Assembly: GCA_003575245.1 (NCBI GenBank)
Contig: NMQN01000039.1
Span: 1-8,800, forward strand
Length of the DNA stretch: 8,800 nt
Source: Candidatus Atribacteria bacterium 1244-E10-H5-B2
GTDB lineage: Bacteria; Atribacterota; JS1; SB-45; 34-128
Reading direction: 5' to 3'
Shown here: piece after piece, positions 4,057 to 8,800 of the stretch
How positions within the stretch are numbered: position 1 is the first letter of the stretch
Layout: every line of letters begins with the position of its first letter
Notes under the pieces: generated by a model
The model's input: only the letters and a program-made list of their open reading frames with translations
The model's database searches: none
Told to the model about the DNA's origin: nothing
Made by a program: the position numbers and the translations under genes

Positions 4057-4257
4057 ATGAAGACCATCAAAACAATTAAGATAGGTAGAAAGCAATTCTA
4101 TAATGTAGAGGCCTTATCGCAGATGCTTAATATCCCGGTGGAAACAGTCCGGGCGTATATAAGAAGGAACAGGCTAAAGGCAATAAAGGTTGGTAAACGT
4201 TATTTGGTAAGCGTTGAGAATTTAGATAAATTTCTATCCGGAGAAGACAATAAATGA
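4057..4257 (+). CDS. Excisionase/MerR-like helix-turn-helix protein
   Basis: This 66-residue protein is almost entirely one DNA-binding domain. The pattern Y-N-V-E-A-L-S-Q-M-L-N-I-P-V-E-T-V-R-A-Y-I-R-R-N-R-L-K-A-I-K-V-G-K-R-Y is the signature of small excisionase/AlpA-like (HTH_17, MerR-type winged helix) proteins: HTH at about 14-36, a basic turn, then the wing KVGKRYLVS. The start is uncertain. ATG 4057 has AAAGGGGG 12 bases upstream plus GGAG close by. TTG 4048 is only 3 bases from the G-run. It is the first gene after a strong promoter. Relatives act as excision factors or local regulators, often binding short direct repeats spaced about a helical turn, a feature abundant just upstream. 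That link is inference. Confidence 0.8.
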   Translation: MKTIKTIKIGRKQFYNVEALSQMLNIPVETVRAYIRRNRLKAIKVGKRYLVSVENLDKFLSGEDNK

Positions 4258-4258
4258 T

Positions 4259-4375
4259 ATGCCAAAGAGGATAATAATGAGGTCAAATTTAAAAACTCTA
4301 AAAAAAATTTTGCCTTCTTATAAGGTGGAATTAGAGAAGGAAGATCTGACCGAAAAAAAGGGGGATAATACCTAA
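4259..4375 (+). CDS. Small basic protein between HTH and Toprim genes
   Basis: This gene fills the space between its neighbours: ATG 4259 lies 1 base after the upstream stop, and its TAA (4373-4375) overlaps the next ATG as TAATG. A second in-frame ATG at 4277 has AGAGG 6 bases upstream and is the better start, giving 32 residues (38 from 4259). The product is charged (SNLKTLKKILPSYKVELEKE, then DLTEKKGDNT) and probably helical. It is too short for any family. The tight coupling on both sides argues that it is translated. Function is unknown. Confidence 0.45.
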   Translation: MPKRIIMRSNLKTLKKILPSYKVELEKEDLTEKKGDNT

Positions 4376-5250
4376 TGGCTTTTTACAAAAAATCTCTTGA
4401 GAAATTTCAGATCATAAAAGAGCAATATAAAATTGAGGGGTCTATGACTTTAAGAAGAATTTACTACGTTCTTCTAGGCAAAGGGCTGGTAAAACCGAGC
4501 GGAAAAAAGGATTCTCCTTATATCAATTTGTCTAAATTATTGTTAGAAGCGAGAGAAAAAGGGGAGCTTGACTGGAAAATTATAGTTGATAGAACTAGGA
4601 GGATCGAGCAGAGATTAACTTTCCCGGACTATGACGAGGCTTTTAAATGGATTAGTAAACATTATAGACGAGATAGTATGCTCCTGCAAAAAAATTATTG
4701 TGAGGTTTGGATCGAAAAAGACGCTATCTCGGGGAACGTTTCTAACGAAACTTGGTTTGTTGACGTGCCTTTAATAGTGGGTAGAGGTTGGGGGAGCGGT
4801 ACTTGTCATCATGACGCTTACGAGCGGATCTCTGAGATAAGTAAAGAAGAGAAAAAGCTACTAGTAAAGGTTTTGTATATATCAGACTTTGATCCGGAAG
4901 GTTTTCATATCCCGGAAGTGTTGAAGAAAAAACTTAAATTATACGGACTTGAAGATCCTAAAGTAGAAAGAATCGCTCTAACTCCGGAACAGATTAAAAA
5001 GTTTGGTTTAAAGAAAAATGTCGGTTTTACGATCAGCAAAAAGCAGAGAGAAAAGGAGTACGTCAGAGACTATATTAAAAAATACGGAGTAGTGCAATAC
5101 GAAATTGACGCTCTCCCAGTAGCTGAACTCAATCAGATCATAGAAAAGGAATTGAAGAAACTGATTGATTTTAAGATCCCGGAGATAAGCGATAAGGAGA
5201 GCAAAGAAGAGGTCGAGAATTGGATAGACAAACATTATTATGAGGAATAA
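4375..5250 (+). CDS. Spo11/topoisomerase VI A-like Toprim protein (Mini-A type)
   Basis: This 291-residue protein resembles the DNA-cleaving A subunit of type IIB topoisomerases and Spo11. Near the N-terminus TLRRIYYVL (Y30/Y31) matches the R-x-I-Y-Y motif holding the catalytic tyrosine. After a basic linker comes a Toprim domain: VWIEKDAI with the acidic E114, an IVGRGWGSGTCHH segment like the conserved glycine-rich step, and ISDFDPEG with the metal-binding pair D171 and D173. In topoisomerase VI A the tyrosine lies near residue 100 of about 360, so this is an N-terminally short form, as described for Mini-A proteins of mobile elements. No B (ATPase) subunit gene is nearby. The role could be DNA nicking or cleavage in replication or recombination, or a toxin-like activity. 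The start ATG 4375 has GGGGG at 4360-4364. An alternative is a Toprim nuclease that only resembles this family. Confidence 0.7.
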   Translation: MAFYKKSLEKFQIIKEQYKIEGSMTLRRIYYVLLGKGLVKPSGKKDSPYINLSKLLLEAREKGELDWKIIVDRTRRIEQRLTFPDYDEAFKWISKHYRRDSMLLQKNYCEVWIEKDAISGNVSNETWFVDVPLIVGRGWGSGTCHHDAYERISEISKEEKKLLVKVLYISDFDPEGFHIPEVLKKKLKLYGLEDPKVERIALTPEQIKKFGLKKNVGFTISKKQREKEYVRDYIKKYGVVQYEIDALPVAELNQIIEKELKKLIDFKIPEISDKESKEEVENWIDKHYYEE

Positions 5251-5305
5251 AGAAGGCAAAAACTGGATCATTAAACGATTAGAAGAAATTGGAAAAATAA
5301 TGTAA
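5240..5305 (+). CDS. Possible 21-aa peptide overlapping the Toprim gene end
   Basis: ATG 5240 lies inside the last codons of the Toprim gene and the frame runs to TAA 5303-5305, encoding MRNKEGKNWIIKRLEEIGKI plus M, an amphipathic basic helix by composition. No clear Shine-Dalgarno precedes it, but re-initiation after the overlapping stop is possible. It ends just before the AAAAAGGGGG of the next gene. Chance occurrence is quite possible. Confidence 0.25.
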   Translation: MRNKEGKNWIIKRLEEIGKIM

Positions 5306-5324
5306 AAAGGGGGTTAAATAACAA

Positions 5325-5552
5325 ATGTCGAAAGAAATAATTGTTTTATTACCATTGACCCTGATCGAAAAATCTACAACGATAAGTTGCACATTAGAAT
5401 TTGATAGGATAGCTTTTTCCCTCGACGTTGGTAACAGTTATTTCCTGCATAGATTCAATCCCGGGGAATGGAGCAAATTTGTCAATGGAATCAATGAAAC
5501 GGATAAGAGGCTGAAAGAGATAAAGAAAAACTATCTGAAAGGGGGTGAATGA
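5325..5552 (+). CDS. Hypothetical protein, 75 aa
   Basis: ATG 5325 follows AAAAAGGGGG (5304-5313, 11-base gap). The N-terminal two thirds alternate hydrophobic and polar residues (EIIVLLPLTLIEKSTTISCT, FDRIAFSLDVG), suggesting a small beta-sheet fold. The C-terminus is a charged helix (ETDKRLKEIKKNYLKGGE). There is no membrane helix, signal peptide or known motif. Its stop TGA (5550-5552) lies just before the TTG start of the next gene, so translation is probably coupled. Confidence 0.65.
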   Translation: MSKEIIVLLPLTLIEKSTTISCTLEFDRIAFSLDVGNSYFLHRFNPGEWSKFVNGINETDKRLKEIKKNYLKGGE

Positions 5553-5553
5553 A

Positions 5554-5970
5554 TTGAAAGCTACCAAAGATATGTTACAGCTTAGGAAAGATATGTTACA
5601 GCTTAGGCAGGGGGTTGATTATCTTATAACCTGCCCGCATTGTAAAGGGTTGATAGGGCAGATAATACCTAAAAATGAAACTGTCGAAGTAGCCTTATAT
5701 ACCGGAAATTGTGTTGACTGCAAATTTTTAGATATGCTACCAAAAGAAGAAATAATAGAGTTTGAAGGTAATAAACTTATAGCTATGTGTGGGATCAATG
5801 GCAATGTGAATCCTATTCACTTTACTAAAAAAGATTTGGAAGATAAAAAAAATTGGATAGCGGATAATTGCGGTATAAAAGAAAAGACTGCTGACGATCC
5901 TTCGGGCCATAAATATCACTGTTATGCCTTCAAGAGAAGGGATAAGAAGATTGACCTGGATAAACTATAA
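5554..5970 (+). CDS. Cysteine-rich protein, probable metal binder, 138 aa
   Basis: The start chosen is TTG 5554, because AAAGGGGG (5538-5545) lies 8 bases upstream. A GTG at 5545 in the same frame overlaps that ribosome site and is unlikely. The protein opens with KDMLQLR twice, encoded by a perfect 21-bp duplication, then has CPHC (27-30), CVDC (53-56) and single cysteines at 79, 106 and 123, the last in HKYHCYAF. Two CxxC pairs suggest a zinc ribbon. The extra Cys/His could bind a second metal or be structural. No family is recognised. It sits between an unknown protein and a winged-helix protein in the same operon. Confidence 0.65.
   Translation: MKATKDMLQLRKDMLQLRQGVDYLITCPHCKGLIGQIIPKNETVEVALYTGNCVDCKFLDMLPKEEIIEFEGNKLIAMCGINGNVNPIHFTKKDLEDKKNWIADNCGIKEKTADDPSGHKYHCYAFKRRDKKIDLDKL
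5566..5607 (+). repeat. Perfect 21-bp tandem duplication inside a gene
   Basis: Bases 5566-5586 are repeated exactly at 5587-5607, giving KDMLQLR twice with the frame kept. The absence of any synonymous difference points to a recent event. Confidence 0.85.
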
Positions 5971-6000
5971 AATTTAGGGAAGGGGTGATAAAGAAAAGCT

Positions 6001-6507
6001 ATGAATACCAGGGAAGAAATTATTAACATTTTATCTAAAAATAAAAAACCTTTGGGTCCTAAAAAAATAGCCTTTGAACTTAAAAAAAGCAGTGCAAATA
6101 TAAGGAAGATTCTGTCTAATCTGTGCAGAGAGGGGAAGATTACCAGGGCTGGCTATGGTAAATATGTAGTTTCAAGTGTGAATAAAAGTGTGAATAAAAG
6201 TGTGAATAAAAGTGTGAATATTTTAGGTAAAAGTGTGAATGTTAGGTCTCCAAAGGCAAAGAAGTTAATCAATAGGGAAATCAATAAATACCGGAGAACT
6301 TATTTTCAGAAGCTAAAAATAAAAGATCCTGAGGCCTACGGAAAAATGAGAAAAGCGAAAAACAGATATCTCAGAGATTGGCGGGTCAGGAATCCGGACT
6401 ACAATAAAAATTGGCTAAAAGCATATTATAAAAAATATCCGGAGAGGATAAGAGAATACCAGAGAAGATACTGGTTAAAGAGGGTTATGTTATCAGAAGG
6501 AAGATAA
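6001..6507 (+). CDS. Winged-helix protein with SVNK repeats
   Basis: Residues 1-58 form a winged helix: EEIINILSKNKKPLGPKKIA, then FELKKSSANIRKILSNLCRE, then GKITRAGYGKYVV, a pattern common in phage regulators that separate HTH and wing. Residues 58-80 are SVNK repeats encoded by 12-bp DNA repeats (6175-6240). The C-terminal ~90 residues are very basic and helical, with repeated aromatic-proline units (DWRVRNPDYNKNW, YYKKYPERIREYQRRYW) like those in the N-terminal part of the HNH protein encoded next. The ribosome site is GGGAAGGGGTGAT (5977-5989), about 12 bases from ATG. It probably binds DNA, through the wing and perhaps the basic tail. The two genes may derive from a common or split protein. 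Confidence 0.65.
   Translation: MNTREEIINILSKNKKPLGPKKIAFELKKSSANIRKILSNLCREGKITRAGYGKYVVSSVNKSVNKSVNKSVNILGKSVNVRSPKAKKLINREINKYRRTYFQKLKIKDPEAYGKMRKAKNRYLRDWRVRNPDYNKNWLKAYYKKYPERIREYQRRYWLKRVMLSEGR
6175..6240 (+). repeat. 12-bp in-frame tandem repeats (SVNK)
   Basis: AGTGTGAATAAA occurs at 6175, 6187 and 6199, with AGTGTGAATATT at 6211 and AGTGTGAAT again at 6232. The first three copies are identical, so copy number probably changes by slippage. They form the linker between the winged helix and the basic tail. Confidence 0.85.
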
Positions 6508-6513
6508 AAAATA

Positions 6514-7221
6514 ATGGCCTATAAAAATAAAGAAAAGGAAAAGGCTTATCGAAGAGAATATTATCAAAGAAATAAAGAAGACCGGAAGGCTTATTGTAGA
6601 AAATATTATAAAGAAAATAGAGAAAAAATCAGAAAAAAAAGAAGAGAAAACATGGTAGATAAAAAGATTTATGATAGAGAGTATTATCAAAACAATAAGG
6701 AGAGAATTTATAAAAGAAATAGAAAGTGGGTAGAGAATAATCCTGAAAGAGTTAGAGAACTTGAAAAAAAATGGTTTAAAGAAAATCCTGAAAAGAGCAG
6801 AGTAAGATATAGAAATTGGGTTAAAAATCATAGGAACAAAATAAACAAATATAAAAAACATAAATACAATACAGATAAAAAATATAATCTTGCTAATAAA
6901 ATGAGTAATTCAATAAAGCGTTCTTTGAGTAATAATAAAGCTGGCCGATCCTGGGAATCATTGACCGGCTATACCTTGGCCGATCTGGTAAAGCGATTAA
7001 ATGAAACAATGCCGGCGGGCTATATTTGGCAGGATTTTTTATCCGGAGAATTACATATAGACCATATTATCCCTATCTCGGCTTTCAACTTTACTAAGCC
7101 AGAACATATCGATTTTAAAAGGTGCTGGTATTTGGAGAATCTAAGGCTATTACCGGCTGAAGAAAATATGATTAAACACAATAAATTAGATAGACTTTTT
7201 CAACCAGCTTTAAGAATTTAA
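6514..7221 (+). CDS. HNH endonuclease with basic repeat N-terminus
   Basis: This 235-residue protein ends in an HNH domain: LHIDHIIPISAF (H181, D183, H184; the D-H pair of the first strand), YLENLRLLP (N209) and EENMIKHNKLDRLF (N218, H222), closing in FQPAL, as many phage HNH proteins do. No zinc-binding CxxC pairs are seen. Residues 1-115 are a run of basic, aromatic repeats (REYYQRNKED, RKYYKENREK, REYYQNNKER, NPERVRELEKKW, NPEKSRVRYRNW) that probably wrap DNA. The family makes single- or double-strand cuts and includes free-standing homing endonucleases and packaging nicking enzymes. The start ATG 6514 has GAAGGAAG a few bases upstream and follows the winged-helix gene by 6 bases. Selfish homing and packaging roles cannot be told apart here. 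Confidence 0.85.
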   Translation: MAYKNKEKEKAYRREYYQRNKEDRKAYCRKYYKENREKIRKKRRENMVDKKIYDREYYQNNKERIYKRNRKWVENNPERVRELEKKWFKENPEKSRVRYRNWVKNHRNKINKYKKHKYNTDKKYNLANKMSNSIKRSLSNNKAGRSWESLTGYTLADLVKRLNETMPAGYIWQDFLSGELHIDHIIPISAFNFTKPEHIDFKRCWYLENLRLLPAEENMIKHNKLDRLFQPALRI

Positions 7222-7280
7222 GAGAAGAACATCAACAACGATACTGGCTTAAAAAAGCCCTATCCCAGGCAGGCAGTTAG
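7218..7280 (+). pseudogene. Remnant resembling the winged-helix protein C-terminus
   Basis: Read in a different frame from the HNH gene, 7218-7280 encodes LREEHQQRYWLKKALSQAGS and a stop. The end of the 6001-6507 protein is RIREYQRRYWLKRVMLSEGR. RYWLK and the surrounding residues match, both directly before a stop. It has no start of its own and begins inside the HNH 3' end. It may be left from a duplication, or from insertion of the HNH gene into a gene of this family. Confidence 0.4.
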
Positions 7281-7310
7281 AAAAAGAATTTAAAAGAAGG
7301 TGATAAATAA

Positions 7311-7502
7311 TTGCAAAGATATTTATGCCCTAAATGTCAGGGGGTATTTTGTGGCTGGGCTGTAAGCGATAAGTGTCCTAATTGCGGTGGTAAACTCCGG
7401 GAAGTTTATTCTAATAATAAAACTGGTAATAAGAAACTTCTGAAAGATCCGATCGCTAAGATATTAAAGATCCGGAAGAATCTAAGAAGTGGTAATTTAT
7501 AA
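7311..7502 (+). CDS. Zinc-ribbon protein, 63 aa
   Basis: The start is TTG 7311, with GAAGGTGAT at about 7295-7303. Residues 6-27 form a classic zinc ribbon, CPKC then 12 residues then CPNCGG (C6, C9, C22, C25); the extra C14 is not part of the pattern. The rest (KLREVYSNNKTGNKKLLKDP, AKILKIRKNLRSGNL) is basic. Such small ribbons in phages and mobile elements bind nucleic acid or partner proteins, or act as transcription-related factors. Nothing more specific can be said. Confidence 0.75.
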   Translation: MQRYLCPKCQGVFCGWAVSDKCPNCGGKLREVYSNNKTGNKKLLKDPIAKILKIRKNLRSGNL

Positions 7503-7755
7503 AGGAAATATCGATTTTACGCTTACGATACATCGTATCCAAAAAAACAGGGGGCTTAAAAGGCTTTATATTGGCATTTATTTTTAGCGAAATTAACGAT
7601 TATGCCTTATATCTCATAGCTTTCAAGATAAAAGGCTAAAAAGGGGGTGATAGAAAGGTATAGAGTGGGTCAAAGAAACACTAACAAAGCGATATTTGAG
7701 CGGTTTTTAGGCTAATCTGAACGAGTTATTAAATAAAAGAAAGGGGATAGAACTT
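7503..7755 (+). other. Intergenic gap with dyad and orphan ribosome site
   Basis: TACGAT/ATCGTA at 7524-7537 is a near-perfect palindrome, followed by ACAGGGGGC. A linker like those of the left arrays (TTTTTAGCGAAATTAACGAT) lies near 7590-7600. AAAAAGGGGGTGAT (7639-7651) is a strong ribosome site but no good start follows. The best frame is GTG 7665 to TAA 7715 (16 residues) or GTG 7647 (22 residues, IERYRVGQRNTNKAIFERFL). This could be a micro-gene or the head of a lost gene. Confidence 0.4.
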
Positions 7756-7962
7756 ATGGAACTCACTAAAGAAGTTATAGAAAAAAGGAACCGAAAAAGA
7801 TACTTAGACCAAATAGCTGATCATAAAAAATGGTTAAAAGAAAATTCTACTTATGCTGAATGGCTTAAAAGAGAAGCTTTGATGCATAAAATGGTTAGGG
7901 AATATGATGAAGGAGTTAACAAAATAATAGAAGAAGAAAATAAGAAGGAGGATTTGAAATGA
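7756..7962 (+). CDS. Hypothetical charged helical protein, 68 aa
   Basis: ATG 7756 follows AAAGGGGA (7740-7747). The product is almost all predicted helix and strongly charged (EVIEKRNRKRYLDQIADHKK at the start, NKIIEEENKKEDLK at the end), perhaps a coiled coil. No motif is recognised. Its stop overlaps the next gene's start (ATGA, 7959-7962), so the two are translationally coupled and their products may act together. Confidence 0.65.
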   Translation: MELTKEVIEKRNRKRYLDQIADHKKWLKENSTYAEWLKREALMHKMVREYDEGVNKIIEEENKKEDLK

Positions 7963-8225
7963 GACTTTTTACAGAACTTAGTTTTGATGATGAGATGTAT
8001 AAATTAGAGATTTTATGCACGATGTTGGAGCCTGGGGAAGTGGAAGAATTAACAAAGAGCCTGGAAGAAAAAGGGTTTACTTTGACCTCTGTTTTTGCCG
8101 ATTCATTAGCTGGTGAAGTCGTAAAAGAGCATTATCGGGACATCGTAGTAGTTAGAAAAGAGCTAACAAGCGAAGGCTTTACTTGGAGCCCAAATGCCAA
8201 GAGAATAAAATTGCCGGAAGAATAA
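7959..8225 (+). CDS. Hypothetical protein, 88 aa
   Basis: ATG 7959 has AAGGAGG at 7945-7951, the best canonical ribosome site in the window. The protein is acidic to neutral with mixed helix and strand: EMYKLEILCTMLEPGEVEEL, then TKSLEEKGFTLTSVF, HYRDIVVVRKELTSEGF and a Pro-rich end. It resembles a small alpha/beta domain. I do not recognise a family. It is the last gene before a long inverted repeat, so it probably ends a transcription or translation unit. Confidence 0.7.
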   Translation: MRLFTELSFDDEMYKLEILCTMLEPGEVEELTKSLEEKGFTLTSVFADSLAGEVVKEHYRDIVVVRKELTSEGFTWSPNAKRIKLPEE

Positions 8226-8231
8226 AATTAA

Positions 8232-8312
8232 AGAGGACAGGAGAAGATCCTTCCGGTTAAAATATCGTAACCTGTAAAACAATTTTAACTTTCGGGATCT
8301 TCCCCGGCCTCT
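8232..8312. repeat. Long imperfect inverted repeat
   Basis: The left arm is AGAGG-ACAGG-AGAAGATCC-TTCCG-GTTAAAAT (8232-8263). The right arm is ATTTTAAC-TTTCG-GGATCTTCC-CCGG-CCTCT (8282-8312). GTTAAAAT/ATTTTAAC and AGAGG/CCTCT pair perfectly and AGAAGATCC/GGATCTTCC pairs but for one position. An 18-base loop separates them. No long T-run follows, so a processed structured RNA, transcript-end protection, or a protein-binding site are all possible. It separates the 88-aa gene from the membrane-protein gene. Confidence 0.7.
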
Positions 8313-8315
8313 CTA

Positions 8316-8340
8316 TCTTAACATTTTTTATTTGTTAAGA
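8316..8340. terminator. Second hairpin before the membrane-protein gene
   Basis: TCTTAAC (8316-8322) pairs with GTTAAGA (8334-8340). The T-rich sequence (ATTTTTTATTT) is in the loop, not after the stem, so it is not a standard terminator. The right arm ends directly next to the ribosome site (GAAGGGAG) of the following gene, so folding could affect its translation. Confidence 0.35.
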
Positions 8341-8355
8341 GAAGGGAGTAAAAAA

Positions 8356-8502
8356 ATGATATATTTTTTATGGTTAATTTTTATATTGTTTATAGGTGAA
8401 ATAGTTTATGTGATATTTTTTGAAAAACCGGAGAAGCCGAAAAAGCCGGAGAAGAAACAGAAGTATTCTATAAGAAAAAAATCGGGTAGGCTTAAGTGGT
8501 GA
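8356..8502 (+). CDS. Small single-pass membrane protein, 48 aa
   Basis: ATG 8356 follows GAAGGGAG (8341-8348). Residues 2-22 form one hydrophobic helix (IYFLWLIFILFIGEIVYVIF), then a Lys/Pro tail with KPEKPKKPEKKQ and a basic end (YSIRKKSGRLKW). This is a clear signal-anchor layout with the basic tail expected inside the cell. Small proteins of this kind in phages and mobile elements include holin-like or membrane-anchoring peptides, but one helix without a known motif does not decide. It lies between a pair of hairpins and another small unknown gene. Confidence 0.7.
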   Translation: MIYFLWLIFILFIGEIVYVIFFEKPEKPKKPEKKQKYSIRKKSGRLKW

Positions 8503-8532
8503 TCATAAAAATATAAGGAAGTGGTTTAAAGA

Positions 8533-8739
8533 ATGGTGCTAATAAAGTTAAAGGCTTTAAAAGAAACCAGGTCTTTCTATAATTGGAAATTGAAAGATAA
8601 AGGCCTGACCAAAAAACAAAGGGATTCGTTTCTACTGGCCTTAAAAAATATTGAAGGAATTATCCAGGAAAAAGAGAAGGCCGGAGAAAAAGGAAAGCAT
8701 AAAAGATTTATTCCCTATGATCAAAAAGCAGTATTTTAG
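8533..8739 (+). CDS. Hypothetical basic protein, 68 aa
   Basis: ATG 8533 is preceded by AAGGAAGTGG (8515-8524). The product is basic and mainly helical: KALKETRSFYNWKLKDKGLT, then KKQRDSFLLALKNIEGIIQE, ending in a Lys-rich stretch and RFIPYDQKAVF. A helix-loop-helix with a basic tail suggests nucleic-acid contact, but no family is recognised. The next gene starts 44 bases on. Confidence 0.65.
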   Translation: MVLIKLKALKETRSFYNWKLKDKGLTKKQRDSFLLALKNIEGIIQEKEKAGEKGKHKRFIPYDQKAVF

Positions 8740-8783
8740 GATAAGGAAGGGAACTATCAAAGACCGGAAGGGGGGTGAATAGT

Positions 8784-8800
8784 ATGAATAATAAAGCTGA
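8784..8800 (+). CDS. Start of a further gene, cut by window end
   Basis: AAGGGGGGTGA (8769-8779) precedes ATG 8784 by 5 bases. Only MNNKA is visible. The strong ribosome site makes a real gene likely. Confidence 0.6.

Noticed and set aside
5008..5271. Reverse-strand gene opposite the Toprim gene
   Set aside because: Hydrophobic by antisense composition only; the forward frame has conserved family motifs.
6493..6861. Reverse-strand hydrophobic protein
   Set aside because: It is the antisense of the AAA/GAA-rich HNH N-terminus, which reads as Phe/Ile/Ser. It has no ribosome site and opposes the strong forward gene.
1..8800. tRNA or rRNA genes
   Set aside because: I looked for cloverleaf arms with a TTC-loop and for conserved rRNA segments and saw none.

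Overview
The window is AT-rich and every supported gene reads rightward. The genes are short, tightly packed and often overlap their neighbours, with bacterial Shine-Dalgarno sites of the AAAGGGGG(TGA) type, TTG as well as ATG starts, and sigma-70-like promoters with 17-bp spacers. Arginine is mostly AGA/AGG and isoleucine often ATA. Together this suggests a phage, prophage or other mobile element of a low-GC bacterium (Firmicutes-like or a similar, possibly thermophilic, lineage). The host cannot be named from sequence alone.

Left part (1-4047). This is mostly non-coding, with a few small genes: an unknown 130-aa protein (623-1015), a protein whose 3' half is built from array units (1366-1614), a terminase-small-subunit-like helix-turn-helix protein (1664-1972), and a small gene duplicated in tandem with the second copy in another frame (2062-2362). 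The rest holds about two dozen short 'self-duplicated' motifs. Each is a word of 9, 10 or 11 bp (once 8) repeated two or three times head to tail. The word differs from site to site, but the DNA between sites is conserved. The 10-bp type sits about 30 bp downstream of repeated sigma-70-type promoters, is followed by a run of five or more G, and at several sites ends in a hairpin plus T-run. These look like miniature transcription units. I do not recognise this arrangement as a known system.

Middle (4048-7310). A promoter identical in layout to one upstream of the gene at 623 starts what looks like one operon: an excisionase/MerR-like DNA-binding protein, a tiny basic protein, a 291-aa Spo11/topoisomerase VI A-like protein with a candidate catalytic tyrosine and a Toprim domain, two small unknown proteins (one cysteine-rich), a winged-helix protein carrying SVNK tandem repeats, and an HNH endonuclease. 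Just after the HNH gene is an out-of-frame remnant resembling the C-terminus of the winged-helix protein.

Right part (7311-8800). A run of small proteins: a zinc ribbon, three unknown soluble proteins, a 48-aa single-pass membrane protein behind a long inverted repeat, and the start of a further gene cut by the window edge. The identifiable genes (DNA binding, Toprim/Spo11-like, HNH) point to DNA processing and regulation in a mobile element. No capsid, tail, integrase or polymerase gene is present to name the element.
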